Source: Clostridium sp. AM58-1XD | Lineage (GTDB): Bacteria > Bacillota > Clostridia > Lachnospirales > Lachnospiraceae | Assembly: GCF_003464085.1 (NCBI RefSeq) | Contig: NZ_QSDR01000024.1 | Coordinates: forward strand, 10,662-74,661 | Direction of reading: 5' to 3' | DNA length: 64,000 nt | Shown: positions 34,944-45,416 of the stretch, one piece after another | Position numbering within the stretch: position 1 is the stretch's first letter | Layout: every line of letters begins with the position of its first letter | Made by a program: the position numbers and the translations under genes | The notes under the pieces: model-generated | Database searches by the model: none | Seen by the model: the letters and a program-made list of their open reading frames with translations, nothing else | What the model was told of the DNA's origin: nothing

Positions 34944-35561
34944 TTGACAACGGAAGAAAAACTGCAGCACTTTCTGGATTTCTGCATGGAAGATGTGAGA
35001 ACCAGAAGTGGAAAAATGTTGGACGACTACATGGCATCTCTGGAACAGACCTTTGAAGAACATAAGGCCGATGCCGAACGCCGTGCCGAGATGCGCATAC
35101 GCATCCAGAAAGAAAATATAAAGCGCGAACTGAATAAGCAGCTTTCCATAGAACAGTTGAACATAAAACGCTCCCTCAGTAAAAAGCAGGATGAACTGAA
35201 AGATATGCTGTTCGTAGAACTGAGAGACTATCTGGCTCATTTTATGGATTCTCCTGCCTATCACGAGCTTTTGGAAAAACAGGTAAAAGAGGCAAAAGAA
35301 TTTGCAGGCAGCGAGGAAATGACCATCTATATGGATCCCTGCGATGCCGACCAGGTTTCGCGCCTTGCTCTTCATCACAACGTGACGATTAAAGTCAGCG
35401 AATATTCCTTCCTTGGAGGCATACGGGCAGTCATTCCTTCCAAGAACATCCTGATTGACAATTCCTTTGCTACTAAAATGGAGGAAGCGAGACATAATTT
35501 TACGTTTAATCTTGATCTGAGCGCTATAAAAGACAGGAAGGATGGAGAGAACCATGGATAA
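34944..35561 (+). CDS. ntpE: V-type ATPase subunit E
   Basis: A 205-residue peripheral stalk subunit. The first 100 residues form a long charged helix. The C-terminal globular part contains YLAHFMDSPAYHELLEK and SEYSFLGGIRAVIPSKNILI, typical of family E. The start is TTG at 34944 behind AGGTG. Its 3' end overlaps the subunit A start by 8 bp. Confidence 0.9.
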   Translation: MTTEEKLQHFLDFCMEDVRTRSGKMLDDYMASLEQTFEEHKADAERRAEMRIRIQKENIKRELNKQLSIEQLNIKRSLSKKQDELKDMLFVELRDYLAHFMDSPAYHELLEKQVKEAKEFAGSEEMTIYMDPCDADQVSRLALHHNVTIKVSEYSFLGGIRAVIPSKNILIDNSFATKMEEARHNFTFNLDLSAIKDRKDGENHG

Positions 35562-37338
35562 TAAAGCCGTTAACGTAAAAACCGGCGTCATATATGGAAT
35601 CAACGGGCCGATTGTCTATGTAAAAGGCGACGCCGGATTCCAGATGCATGAAATGGTCTATGTGGGAAAGGAGCATCTGGTAGGCGAAGTAATCAGCCTT
35701 TCCTCCGGTTCCACCACGATTCAGGTCTATGAAGAAACCACCGGAATCCGTCCCGGTGAAATGGTAACAGGTTCCGGTTCTCCCGTATCTGTTACCCTGG
35801 CGCCGGGAATTCTCAAAAATATTTTTGACGGCATCGAACGACCTCTGCAGGCAATTGCAGAAACAGGAGGCTTTTATATCTCCCGCGGTGTCAATGTCGA
35901 TTCTCTCGATACGGAAAAATTGTGGGATACACATATAACCGTTAAAAAAGGAGAACACCTTTATCCTGGCACGATTATTGCCGAGGTACCGGAAACTCCT
36001 GCTATCACTCATAAAGTCATGATTCCTCCTGACATGGAAGGAACCGTCCTCGATGTAGCGTCGGACGGTAAATACAAGATTACGGACAGACTTCTGACAT
36101 TGCAGCTGTCTGACGGAAGCGAAAAAGATATTACCATGACCCAGAAATGGCCGATCCGCGTGGCGAGGCCGACGATCAAACGTTTCCCGCCTGTTAAACC
36201 GTTAATTACAGGTCAGAGAATCCTGGACACCTTATTTCCTCTGGCCAAAGGCGGCACGGCCGCTATACCCGGAGGGTTCGGCACAGGTAAGACCATGACG
36301 CAGCATCAGATTGCAAAATGGTCTGATGCCGATATTATCATTTACATCGGCTGCGGCGAACGCGGAAATGAAATGACACAGGTTCTGGAAGAATTCAGCG
36401 AACTGATCGATCCCAAGTCGGGAAATCCGCTGATGGACCGGACTACTCTGATCGCAAACACATCCAATATGCCTGTTGCGGCCCGTGAAGCCAGCCTTTA
36501 TTCCGGTCTGACACTGGCAGAATATTACCGCGATATGGGCTATCATGTGGCTATTATGGCTGACTCTACCTCACGGTGGGCAGAAGCCCTGCGCGAACTT
36601 TCCGGCCGTCTGGAAGAGATGCCTGCAGAGGAAGGTTTCCCCGCTTATCTGGCATCCAGACTTTCCGGTTTCTATGAAAGAGCCGGTATGATGCAGAACT
36701 TAAACGGAACAGAGGGTTCTGTTTCCATTATCGGAGCCGTTTCCCCTCAGGGCGGTGATTTCTCCGAACCTGTAACGCAGAATACAAAACGGTTTGTCCG
36801 CTGTTTCTGGGGACTGGACAAAAACTTGGCTTACGCAAGGCATTTCCCTGCCATCCAGTGGCTTTCGAGCTATTCGGAATACCTGATCGACCTGGCTCAA
36901 TGGTATACGGATAACGTAGACAAGAGATTTCTGGATTACAGGAACCGTATCGTATATATCCTGACTCAGGAAAGCAATCTGATGGAAATTGTTAAGCTGA
37001 TCGGCAGCGATGTGCTGCCTGACGACCAGAAGCTGATTCTGGAAATCGCCAAGGTCATCCGCGTCGGCTTCCTGCAGCAAAATGCCTTTCATCCTGATGA
37101 TACCTGTGTTCCTATGTCCAAACAATTCAAAATGATGGAAATCATCCTCTATCTTTACAAAAAATCCAGGGCTCTTATTTCTATGGGCATGCCGATGTCT
37201 GTATTAAAAGAGGATAAAATTTTCGATAAAATCATTGCGATTAAATATGACATTCCCAACAATAAGCCGGAAATGTTTGACGATTACAAACAAATGGTGG
37301 ATGCGTTCTACGACAACGTCATAGAACGAAATGCTTAA
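35554..37338 (+). CDS. ntpA: V-type ATPase catalytic subunit A
   Basis: A 594-residue catalytic subunit. It has an N-terminal barrel, the non-homologous insert near 110-190, Walker A as [11 protein letters not shown] near residue 232 (the usual loop reads GPFGSGKT, so it has a small change), the catalytic Glu in GCGERGNE, and Walker B around [18 protein letters not shown]. The preferred start is ATG at 35554, just after GGAGAG; an ATG at 35542 is in frame. It hydrolyses or makes ATP at the A3B3 head. Confidence 0.96.
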   Translation: MDNKAVNVKTGVIYGINGPIVYVKGDAGFQMHEMVYVGKEHLVGEVISLSSGSTTIQVYEETTGIRPGEMVTGSGSPVSVTLAPGILKNIFDGIERPLQAIAETGGFYISRGVNVDSLDTEKLWDTHITVKKGEHLYPGTIIAEVPETPAITHKVMIPPDMEGTVLDVASDGKYKITDRLLTLQLSDGSEKDITMTQKWPIRVARPTIKRFPPVKPLITGQRILDTLFPLAKGGTAAIPGGFGTGKTMTQHQIAKWSDADIIIYIGCGERGNEMTQVLEEFSELIDPKSGNPLMDRTTLIANTSNMPVAAREASLYSGLTLAEYYRDMGYHVAIMADSTSRWAEALRELSGRLEEMPAEEGFPAYLASRLSGFYERAGMMQNLNGTEGSVSIIGAVSPQGGDFSEPVTQNTKRFVRCFWGLDKNLAYARHFPAIQWLSSYSEYLIDLAQWYTDNVDKRFLDYRNRIVYILTQESNLMEIVKLIGSDVLPDDQKLILEIAKVIRVGFLQQNAFHPDDTCVPMSKQFKMMEIILYLYKKSRALISMGMPMSVLKEDKIFDKIIAIKYDIPNNKPEMFDDYKQMVDAFYDNVIERNA

Positions 37339-37352
37339 AGGAGGTGCTTTCC

Positions 37353-38765
37353 ATGGCAATTGAATATTTAGGATTAAGCCAGATTAACGGTCCGTTAGTC
37401 GTTTTGGAAGGCGTTCAAAATGCCGCCTATGACGAAATCGTGGAAATGACGGTGAACGGCAGCAACCAGCGTCTCGGACGTATTATTGAAATATATGAAG
37501 ACAAGGCAATCATTCAGGTCTATGAAGGAACCGAAGGAATGGCGCTGCGCAACACCCATACGCGCCTGACCGGCCATCCTATGGAACTGGGCGTTTCTTC
37601 CAGTATGCTGGGGCGTACGTTTGACGGTGTCGGTAGGCCGATTGACGGGCTGGGCGACATCACCCCAGAGGTTACACTCGACGTGAACGGAAAGCCGCTG
37701 AATCCAGTGACCAGAGAATATCCCCGCAATTACATCCGTACGGGAATATCCGCTATCGACGGCCTGACTACTCTGATCCGTGGGCAGAAGCTCCCTATTT
37801 TTTCAGGCAACGGACTTCCCCACGACCAACTAGCCGCTCAGATCGTACAGCAGGCGTCTTTAGGTGATAATTCCGACGAGAAATTCGCTATTGTATTTGC
37901 CGCAATGGGCGTTAAATACGACGTAGCGGACTTCTTCCGCAGAACCTTTGAAGAAAGCGGCGTATCCGATCACGTGGCCATGTTTATCAATCTGGCCAAC
38001 GATCCCGTTGTAGAGCGTCTGATTACGCCGAAGGTAGCTCTCACTCTTGCCGAATATCTGGCCTTTGAGAAAAATATGCACATACTTGTCATCCTTACGG
38101 ACATGACCTCTTTTGCTGAGGCCATGCGTGAAGTATCTTCTTCCAAGGGAGAAATCCCTTCCAGAAAAGGCTTCCCGGGATATCTTTACAGTGAACTGGC
38201 TACCATTTATGAACGGGCGGGTATCGTAAAAGGCGGCAAGGGTTCCGTAACCCAGATCCCCATACTGACAATGCCCAACGACGATATTACACATCCGATT
38301 CCGGATCTTACAGGATATATCACAGAGGGACAGATCGTGCTCGACCGTCTGCTCCATGGCCAGTCCGTTTATCCGCCGATCAACGTGCTTCCTTCCCTTT
38401 CCCGTCTTATGAAAGACGGCATCGGCGAAGGTTTTACAAGGGCAGATCATCAGTCCGTAGCCAACCAGCTATTCTCCTGTTATGCCAAAGTAGGTGACGC
38501 CCGCGCTCTGGCTTCTGTTATCGGTGAAGACGAGCTGTCTCCCATCGATAAGAGGTACCTAAAGTTCGGGCAGGAATTTGAACACCGCTTTGTAGGGCAG
38601 GAAATGCATGAAAACAGAACGATTCTGGAAACTCTGGACATTGGCTGGGAGCTTCTCGGAATGCTTCCAAGAGAGGAACTTGACCGTATTGACACGAAGA
38701 TTCTCGATCAGTATTACAAACCATCCGACGACTCTCACGCAAAAGCGGATGCGGGCGGCAGGTAA
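37353..38765 (+). CDS. ntpB: V-type ATPase regulatory subunit B
   Basis: A 470-residue non-catalytic nucleotide-binding subunit. Typical stretches are [37 protein letters not shown] in place of a P-loop, and [17 protein letters not shown]. The start at 37353 lies 8 nt after GGAGG; an upstream ATG at 37344 overlaps that site and is less likely. It alternates with subunit A in the head. Confidence 0.95.
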   Translation: MAIEYLGLSQINGPLVVLEGVQNAAYDEIVEMTVNGSNQRLGRIIEIYEDKAIIQVYEGTEGMALRNTHTRLTGHPMELGVSSSMLGRTFDGVGRPIDGLGDITPEVTLDVNGKPLNPVTREYPRNYIRTGISAIDGLTTLIRGQKLPIFSGNGLPHDQLAAQIVQQASLGDNSDEKFAIVFAAMGVKYDVADFFRRTFEESGVSDHVAMFINLANDPVVERLITPKVALTLAEYLAFEKNMHILVILTDMTSFAEAMREVSSSKGEIPSRKGFPGYLYSELATIYERAGIVKGGKGSVTQIPILTMPNDDITHPIPDLTGYITEGQIVLDRLLHGQSVYPPINVLPSLSRLMKDGIGEGFTRADHQSVANQLFSCYAKVGDARALASVIGEDELSPIDKRYLKFGQEFEHRFVGQEMHENRTILETLDIGWELLGMLPREELDRIDTKILDQYYKPSDDSHAKADAGGR

Positions 38766-38810
38766 ACAGACTGCGCCCCTGCGGATGATATTAGAAAGGG
38801 AGGCTGCTGA

Positions 38811-39434
38811 ATGAATCCGAATTCATTTCCTACCAAGGGCAATTTAATCCTGGCTAAAAATTCCCTGGCTCTGGCCCGTCAGGGATATGGGCTTATGGAT
38901 AAGAAAAGGAATATCCTCCTACGCGAGCTCATGGATCTGATTGATGAAGCAAAAGATATCCAGGCAGAAATCGATTCTACGTTTACCTCTGCGTACAGGG
39001 CCTTACAGAGGGCAAATATTGAGCTGGGAATCAATTATGTCCAGGAAATCGGCACTTCTGTTCCTGTTGATACAGGCATTCAGATTAAAGCCCGCAGTAT
39101 TATGGGCACTGAGATCCCGCTCGTGCGGTATGAAGAAACGCCCATGAATCCGGTGTATGCTTACTACAGCACCAGAGAATCTCTGGATGAGGCGCGGTCA
39201 CATTTTGAAAAGGTGAAAAAGCTGACCATACGTCTGTCCATGGTGGAGAATTCCGCTTACCGCCTAGCCAACAACATCAAGAAGACGCAGAAGCGTGCAA
39301 ACGCACTGAAGAATATTACCATTCCTCTTTATGAGACGCTGAGCCGTGATATTACCAATTCTCTGGAAGAAAAAGAGCGCGAGGAATTTACAAGATTAAA
39401 AGTAATAAAGAGAAATAAAGCAAAAACCAGTTAA
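38811..39434 (+). CDS. ntpD: V-type ATPase subunit D
   Basis: A 207-residue helical rotor-axle protein. The conserved NSLALARQGYGLMDKKRNIL and the C-terminal NALKNITIPLYETLSRDITN are family marks. It is the last gene of the operon, followed by a strong terminator. No separate epsilon-like or J subunit is present. Confidence 0.93.
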   Translation: MNPNSFPTKGNLILAKNSLALARQGYGLMDKKRNILLRELMDLIDEAKDIQAEIDSTFTSAYRALQRANIELGINYVQEIGTSVPVDTGIQIKARSIMGTEIPLVRYEETPMNPVYAYYSTRESLDEARSHFEKVKKLTIRLSMVENSAYRLANNIKKTQKRANALKNITIPLYETLSRDITNSLEEKEREEFTRLKVIKRNKAKTS

Positions 39435-39490
39435 AGGATAACTTGTTCGTTCGGCATGCAGGTTACCGCCATCAACGATATGAAGAGAAT

Positions 39491-39533
39491 AACGCCCATG
39501 TAGGAGTAGAAAACTTTTACATAGGCGTTTTCT
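39491..39533 (+). terminator. Terminator of the V-ATPase operon
   Basis: AACGCCCATGTA pairs with TACATAGGCGTT (one mismatch) and is followed by a T-rich tail. Confidence 0.82.
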
Positions 39534-39707
39534 ATTGTTAATTTTGAACTGAGGCTTGGACGATTCAAAAGCTGAAGAAGCCAAAGAAGGATGTCATCGT
39601 AGAAATTGAGGCGGCGTATGAAAAAATTGGAATTTCAGTTACTACAAAAATTCGAGTAACTGCTTGTGACGGAAAAGTGTATAATACGAAGCATTGCAAT
39701 ATATTAT

Positions 39708-39736
39708 TTGTAAAAATTTTTTCCCTATGATAGAAT
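39708..39736 (+). promoter_or_regulatory. Promoter of the TRIC channel gene
   Basis: TTGTAA (39708-39713), a 17-bp spacer and TAGAAT (39731-39736) lie 40 bp upstream of the ATG. Confidence 0.6.
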
Positions 39737-39775
39737 GATACTGTTTATACAACTTATCAGAAAGGGACCATTCTT

Positions 39776-40447
39776 ATGGAAATTCACTGGACTATCCTGT
39801 TCGCCCTGGAAACCGTTGGGACCATCGCTTTTGCCTCCTCCGGTGCCATGGTAGCCATCGAACGCAACCTGGACCTTCTCGGCGTAATCGTTCTTGGTGT
39901 TACAACAGCCGTTGGCGGCGGAATGATACGTGATATTATCATTGGCAATATCCCCCCAGCTCTGTTTCAAAACCCCGTTTATGTCTGGATGGGTCTTATT
40001 ACCGTATTAATCCTGTTTACTGTCATCCGGTTTCATCCGTATATCCTAGGAGGTGAATTCCGGGAGAATTACGAGAAAATCATGAATATTTTTGATGCCG
40101 TCGGACTTGGCGCATTCACTGTTGTCGGCATTAACACCGCTGTTAATGCCGGTTATGGAGACTATCACTTTCTGGCTGCATTTCTCGGTGTCGTTACAGG
40201 CGTAGGCGGCGGAGTTCTCAGGGATATCATGGCGGATCAGACCCCTTATATCCTCAGGAAGCATGTATATGCATGTGCCTCTATCATAGGTGCTGTCTGT
40301 TATATCCTGATCCTGGACAAGATTCCTGCCGACTGGGCCATGGTCAGCTGCTCTCTCATTGTCGTCGTCATTCGTCTGCTGGCTACCAAATACCGTTGGA
40401 ATCTGCCGACAGCAACAGGGAAACATAATAAAGGAGATGAATCATAA
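39776..40447 (+). CDS. TRIC-family / UPF0126 cation channel membrane protein
   Basis: A 223-residue protein with seven hydrophobic helices in two similar halves. Each half carries the hallmark GGGxxRD: TAVGGGMIRDIIIGNIPP near residue 46 and GVGGGVLRDIMADQTP near residue 143. These are trimeric intracellular cation channel homologues (YicG/UPF0126); bacterial members conduct small cations or are of unclear role. It starts after AGAAAGGGACC and ends directly before the TIGR01906 gene, which begins next to its stop. Confidence 0.9.
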   Translation: MEIHWTILFALETVGTIAFASSGAMVAIERNLDLLGVIVLGVTTAVGGGMIRDIIIGNIPPALFQNPVYVWMGLITVLILFTVIRFHPYILGGEFRENYEKIMNIFDAVGLGAFTVVGINTAVNAGYGDYHFLAAFLGVVTGVGGGVLRDIMADQTPYILRKHVYACASIIGAVCYILILDKIPADWAMVSCSLIVVVIRLLATKYRWNLPTATGKHNKGDES

Positions 40448-41139
40448 ATGAAATTTGTTCATTATATTTTGGGGATTTTGTGCGCATTCTGCTGATGATT
40501 ACATTTCTCATCACCTCGGTAGAGGCTGTCACATACTGGACTCCCGGCTATTATGAAAGGGAATATTCAAAATACGGTGTTACTGATGATGTAGATATGG
40601 AAATGGACGATCTTCTGGATGTCACTCATGAAATGATGGCATATCTGAAAGGAGAGAGAGGGGACCTTCACGTACCAACGGTAGTCGGCGGGAAGACACG
40701 GGAATTCTTTAACGAACGTGAAATTGCTCATATGGAAGATGTCCGCGGACTTTTTCTGGGAGCAATTCTTCTGCGCCGCATCTGTGTCGCCGCTGCTGCG
40801 CTGTCTGTTCTTTTGCTTTTTCTGCTGAAGGCTGACGTCAAACGTCTGCTGCCACGCATGCTCTGCATCGGAACAGGTCTGTTCTTTATACTTGCCGCCG
40901 CAATCGGAGGTGTTATATCCACAGACTTTACAAAATATTTTATAATTTTCCACAAAATATTCTTTAACAATGACTTATGGATTCTGGACCCGTCCACTGA
41001 TCTGCTGATCAATATTGTTCCGGAGCCTTTCTTCATGGATACTGCATTCCGCATTGGCTCTGTATTCGCAGCCTCTGTTCTTATCCTTTTCTTCCTGTGC
41101 CTTTATCTTACGCGGAGGTGGAACAAAGAGAAAAGCTGA
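40448..41139 (+). pseudogene. TIGR01906-type integral membrane protein, frameshifted near the N-terminus
   Basis: The start is ATG at 40448 behind AAGGAG. The first 13 codons (MKFVHYILGILC) run into TGA. One base missing after 40485 separates them from the long frame LLMITFLITSVEAVTYWTPG, which continues to 41139. The protein has an N-terminal helix, an outside loop with VDMEMDDLLDVTHEMMAYLK and REFFNEREIAHMEDVR (typical of TIGR01906), and three more helices. The function is unknown. Apart from the one-base lesion the gene looks intact. Confidence 0.75.
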
Positions 41140-41212
41140 TGTGGATAACCTTTACTTGTCTTCTAAAATAACCTATACTATTAATTATATGAAAGTCCTA
41201 TGGAGATTGATG

Positions 41213-42727
41213 ATGAAACGATTGATGACATGTTTAATATGCCTTTTACTGGTTCTGGGACTCTTCCCTACAGCAGTTCTGGCCGCTCCTGAGTGGCCTT
41301 CTGATACCTCCATCGAGGCTGACGGGGGCATTGTGATCGATGCGAATACATCGACCGTCCTGTACGGCAAGAACATCCACGAACGGTATTATCCGGCCAG
41401 TATTACAAAGGTTCTGACCGCTTTAATTACGCTGGAGCGCTGTAAATTGAACGAGCAGGTAACCTTTTCCCATGACGCCGTTTATAACGTTGAAGAGGGA
41501 AGCAGCAATGCCAATATCGAAGAAGGCGATGTTCTGACGGTTGAGGACTGCTTATACGCCCTTCTTCTGAATTCTGCCAATGAAGCCGGCAATGCTCTGG
41601 CCGAACATATTTCAGGATCCAGAGAAGCCTTTGCAGAGCTCATGAACGAACGAGCCGCAGAGCTGGGATGCCAGGACAGCCATTTTGCAAATCCCAGTGG
41701 GCTGAATGACGAAAACCACTATACATCGGCATATGATATGGCACTCATCTGTCAGGCGGCAATCAAAAATGAAACCTTCCGCAAGATCGACGGTGCGCTT
41801 TATTATGATCTGAGGCCTACAAAACGGGATCCGGAAGGACATACGCTCTACGCCCATCACGCCATGATGAAGAAAAATGATTCCCGTTATTACCCGGGTA
41901 TCTTTGGAGGAAAGACAGGCTACACCTCTCTCGCAGGTAATACCCTGGTTACCTTTGCAGAACGTGACGGCATGACATTGATCGCCGTAATCCTAAATGG
42001 CCATCTGACCCACTACAGCGACACGAAAGCCCTGCTTAATTTTGGATTTAATAACTTTCAGAATCTCAATATATCTGATAACGATACCACTTATTCATCT
42101 GTAGAAAACGATATGACGATCGCAGGCCTTCCGTCCGGTGATCTGTCCAAAATTATACTGGAACGCGGCAGTTCCATCACCCTTCCAAAGGATGCAGATT
42201 TCTCTGATGCAGAAGTAACTCTGGAATATGAGCTGGATGAGGGAGCTCCGGAAAATGCCATTGCCAAAATTCTTTATTCCTACAATGACCGCGCAATTGG
42301 CTCTGCTTATCTTTTAAATGAAACCGTACAGCCCATTTCCCTTCCGGCCCTTCCCCCTGACGAGGGTACGAGCACGGCCTCTTCTGAAGCCGCTTCTACC
42401 TTATCAGCCGAAAGCAGTAATGATGCTGCCCCATCCGCATCATCGGAAACTCTGGAACCGGGAAAAGACAAAAAGGACGGCAAAGGATTTCACATTCCCG
42501 TTCTGATATGGATCATCCTGGCTGCTGCCGCCGCCGCTGCTGTTATTATGCTTATCATCCTTGTTCTCCGCGTACGCCATATCCAGAAGGAACGGGAAAG
42601 AAAGCTCCGCCGCGCCAAACGTCTGCGCCGTTTGAAAGAAATTGGTGTTTCCTCCGATGAATTTGATAATATTATGGCTTCCAGGCGTTCCCCTTCAGAC
42701 GGCCAATCAGATGATGACGATCAATAG
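41213..42727 (+). CDS. D-alanyl-D-alanine carboxypeptidase (penicillin-binding protein, S11 family)
   Basis: A 504-residue secreted, membrane-anchored enzyme. It has a signal peptide (MKRLMTCLICLLLVLGLFPT), the catalytic SxxK in ASITKV, SxN in LNSANEAG, and KTG in GGKTGYTS. A Ser/Ala/Thr-rich linker and a C-terminal membrane helix (about 425-450) with a basic tail follow. It trims the terminal D-Ala from peptidoglycan stem peptides. The start at 41213 has GGAGA 7 nt upstream; ATGs at 41189 and 41210 are also in frame. Confidence 0.92.
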   Translation: MKRLMTCLICLLLVLGLFPTAVLAAPEWPSDTSIEADGGIVIDANTSTVLYGKNIHERYYPASITKVLTALITLERCKLNEQVTFSHDAVYNVEEGSSNANIEEGDVLTVEDCLYALLLNSANEAGNALAEHISGSREAFAELMNERAAELGCQDSHFANPSGLNDENHYTSAYDMALICQAAIKNETFRKIDGALYYDLRPTKRDPEGHTLYAHHAMMKKNDSRYYPGIFGGKTGYTSLAGNTLVTFAERDGMTLIAVILNGHLTHYSDTKALLNFGFNNFQNLNISDNDTTYSSVENDMTIAGLPSGDLSKIILERGSSITLPKDADFSDAEVTLEYELDEGAPENAIAKILYSYNDRAIGSAYLLNETVQPISLPALPPDEGTSTASSEAASTLSAESSNDAAPSASSETLEPGKDKKDGKGFHIPVLIWIILAAAAAAAVIMLIILVLRVRHIQKERERKLRRAKRLRRLKEIGVSSDEFDNIMASRRSPSDGQSDDDDQ

Positions 42728-42744
42728 CAGAAAGGAATCTTTTC

Positions 42745-43847
42745 ATGAATACGAAGATGAAAAAATCAAAGATGTCCAAGCAGGCTTTAATACGCAATAT
42801 TGTTATCACCGCTGCGATTCTGTGCATAACCACCCTGCTTTCCTTTTTATTTTCACTGGGCACAAAGCGTACATTTAATATCACTATTTTCTACATCCTT
42901 GCGGTCGTCCTAATTGCACGTTTTACCGACGGATATATTCCTGGAATCATCGCTTCCGTCGTATCCGTAATCTGTGTAAACTTTGCCTTTACATATCCGT
43001 ATCTGGCAATTAATTTTTCTATCTCCGGCTACCCGGTTACCTTTGTTGCAATGATGGTAATCGCAAGCATTACGAGTACCACGACTACGCATCTGAAGGT
43101 ACAGACAAAGATTCTTTCCAAGCAGGAAAAAATGCTCATGGAAGCAGAAAAGGAAAAGATGAGGCAAATCTGCTCCGCGCCATCTCCCATGATCTGCGTA
43201 CCCCTCTGACCAGCATTATCGGCACCAGCTCCACTTATCTGGACAACGAACAGACCCTCAGCGCAGAGGAAAAACAAACGCTTGTTAAAAACATATATGA
43301 CGATTCCAACTGGCTTCTCAACATGGTCGAAAACCTGCTGTCCGTTACAAGAATCCGGGAAACAGGCGCTCACGTATCCAAGTCCTTAGAGCCGCTGGAG
43401 GAAGTTATTTCTGAAGTTGTAAGCCGTTTGAAGAAACGAATTCCGACTGCTCAGGTAAACGTCAAAATTCCTGATGATTTTATTATGATTCCCATGGACG
43501 CCACATTGATCGAACAGGTACTGATTAATCTTCTGGAAAATGGAATTTACCATTCGAATTCCACTCTTCCCCTGGATCTGAACGTAGTTATAGAAAATAA
43601 TGTTGCAAAATTCTCTGTAACCGATTATGGTATTGGTATCAAGGAAAATCTGCTTCCTACTATTTTTGACGGTTACGCTTCCATGCCAAATGCAACTGGC
43701 GACTCACGAAAAGGAATGGGAATCGGACTCTCAATCTGCAAAACCATTATTCTTGCACACGACGGTGAAATCTGGGCTGAAAACCACGAAAAAGGCGCCC
43801 GTTTCGTATTTACTTTACCCTTAGGAGATGAATCATATGAATCATAA
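42745..43847 (+). pseudogene. KdpD-like DUF4118 sensor histidine kinase, split by a single-base deletion
   Basis: The first frame (42745-43209) has four membrane helices of the DUF4118 type, as in the C-terminal half of KdpD (FYILAVVLIARFTDGYIPG; FAFTYPYLAI). It breaks at KEKMRQ. Restoring one G at 43163-43164 gives ANLLRAISHDLRTPLTSIIG, the phospho-acceptor box, and continues through LLENGIYHSN (N box) and GMGIGLSICKTII (G box) to 43847. The usual KdpD Usp/ATP-binding N-terminus is absent and no kdpABC is nearby, so potassium sensing is not implied. It overlaps its response regulator. Confidence 0.82.
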
Positions 43848-44531
43848 GCTGAATGTCATTGTTATTGAAGATGAAAAGAATATCTGTAATTTTATAGAAA
43901 CGACTCTGGAAAATCATGATTATAAGGTCATGACAGCTCATACAGGAAAGGAAGGCCTTTCCTATATTACCTCATTCTGTCCTGATGTGGTTCTTCTCGA
44001 CCTCGGTCTTCCCGATATAGACGGTATGGATATTATAAAACAGGTACGTGAATTTTCTGCTATACCAGTAATCGTAATCTCTGCCAGAATTCAGGAAGGT
44101 GAAAAAGTTGCGGCTCTCGATGCAGGTGCCGATGACTATATCACAAAGCCGTTCGGAACGTCGGAGCTGCTTGCCAGAATCCGCACCGCCCTGCGTCACA
44201 GTCAGATTCCTGCCTCCGGCAAAAAGGAGCCGTTTACCGTTCCGGAGATTTGACCATTGATTTTGAAAAACGGCTGGTTACGATTGCTGGAAATGAAATT
44301 CATCTTACACAAATCGAATATAAGCTGGTTTCCCTGCTTGCTCAGAACGCAGGAAAGGTCCTCACCTATGACTACATCATAAACCATATCTGGGGTCCGT
44401 ATGCTGACAGCAATAATCAGATCCTTCGAGTAAATATGGCTCATATACGCAGAAAAATGGGTGAGAACCCTGCTGAACCAAAATATATTAATACAGAAAT
44501 CGGCGTAGGCTACAGGATGCGGGAAGAATAA
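43837..44531 (+). pseudogene. KdpE-like OmpR-family response regulator, split by a single-base deletion
   Basis: The receiver frame (start ATG 43837 behind AGGAG) has IEDEKN, the phospho-acceptor Asp in VVLLDLGLPDIDGMD, and ITKPFGTSELLARI. It ends in TGA after FTVPEI. One C restored near 44238 gives RSGDLTIDFEKR and runs into the winged-helix frame (from about 44250) with LTQIEYKLVSLLAQNAGKV and VNMAHIRRKMGENPAEPKYI. It is partnered with the kinase just upstream, which has its own one-base lesion. The 3' end abuts the convergent DUF6282 gene. Confidence 0.82.
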
Positions 44532-45389
44532 TTATTCAACCAGATCTGCTGTGTTTTTAACTGTCATCCGGCGGACATCTTCTTCCGATATTCCAGAAGC
44601 AATTACGTTCTTCAGAAATGTCTCAAATCCTTCCGTCGGGTGGGGATTCATGTACTGGCCAAGGTCGCTGGACAAAATTACATGTTCAGCTCCAACGCCT
44701 TTTATATGTTCCTTCAAACGTTCGATTGTAAACTCTTGATTGATAATTGTAAGATAATTATGTTCAATGACCGCACCGCAGCGTATGTACTCTTTCTGTT
44801 CTTCGATCTTTGCATATGTAGCAGGAAACTCTGCATGGGTTGCGATCATTTTTTTAATTCCCCGCCTTTGCGCCTCTTTAAAAAGGGCTAGACTCTCATG
44901 TTTTGAGATATGACCCGTCGCTAAAACCATATCATTTTCACAGATAATGTCCAGAATATCATAAACGGGTTCTGCCAGTTTTCCATCCACCAGCACCCGG
45001 ATTCCTTTTACCTCAGAGGGGTCGCTGCTAGCCGCGCCAAACGGAACAGGCGCTTTGCTCTCTGCAAGAAAATCCCACATATTCTGAGCATCCATCGTAG
45101 GAAACCATACGATTTTTGTTCCAGCTTTTGCTGCCATTTCTACCGTACTTGGGTTCAGACCTCCTACCGAATTATTCAATACGACTGCGCCTACTGCATT
45201 GCATTCAGGAAACATTTCCCTTATAATTGCCGCCCTCCCGGCCGTATTGAAATAATGAGATTTAATTACATATCCTTTCATCCCTGCTTCAACTACTTTT
45301 CTTGCAATCTCTACATCTGTTGCCTTACGCTTTACCACGTCAGGTGCCGAGTGTATATGCAGGTCATATGCGCCTTTCAGTAAATCCAT
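44532..45389 (-). CDS. DUF6282 family amidohydrolase-like protein
   Basis: A 285-residue cytoplasmic protein of TIM-barrel metal-hydrolase appearance. YDLHIHSAPD near residue 9 supplies the HxH metal pair, later candidate ligands lie in TGHISKHESL, ATHAEFPATY and ILSSDLGQYM, and IKSHYFNTAGRA sits between. I take it as DUF6282, whose substrate is unknown. The start at 45389 lies behind GGGGGG. It is 27 bp downstream of a GntP-type permease, so it probably acts on the compound that permease imports. Confidence 0.78.
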   Translation of the reverse strand: MDLLKGAYDLHIHSAPDVVKRKATDVEIARKVVEAGMKGYVIKSHYFNTAGRAAIIREMFPECNAVGAVVLNNSVGGLNPSTVEMAAKAGTKIVWFPTMDAQNMWDFLAESKAPVPFGAASSDPSEVKGIRVLVDGKLAEPVYDILDIICENDMVLATGHISKHESLALFKEAQRRGIKKMIATHAEFPATYAKIEEQKEYIRCGAVIEHNYLTIINQEFTIERLKEHIKGVGAEHVILSSDLGQYMNPHPTEGFETFLKNVIASGISEEDVRRMTVKNTADLVE

Positions 45390-45416
45390 TTTATTTCCCC
45401 CCAATCTGTTTTTGTT

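Larger units (their letters stand above)
39435..39775 (+). other. Intergenic region after the V-ATPase operon, with possible decayed coding fragment
   Basis: It contains the operon terminator (39491-39533) and the promoter of the next gene (39708-39736). From 39548 to 39730 one plus frame is open without a start codon. It reads PKKDVIVEIEAAYEKIG in part, which looks protein-like and may be a gene remnant. I do not recognise it. Confidence 0.3.

Noticed and set aside
39548..39730. Open frame after the V-ATPase terminator as a gene.
   Set aside because: It has no start codon or ribosome binding site and holds the next gene's promoter; kept only as a possible remnant.
42745..44531. Assignment as kdpD/kdpE potassium regulators.
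   Set aside because: The Usp-like N-terminal part of KdpD and the kdpFABC genes are missing, so only similarity of the C-terminal half is claimed.
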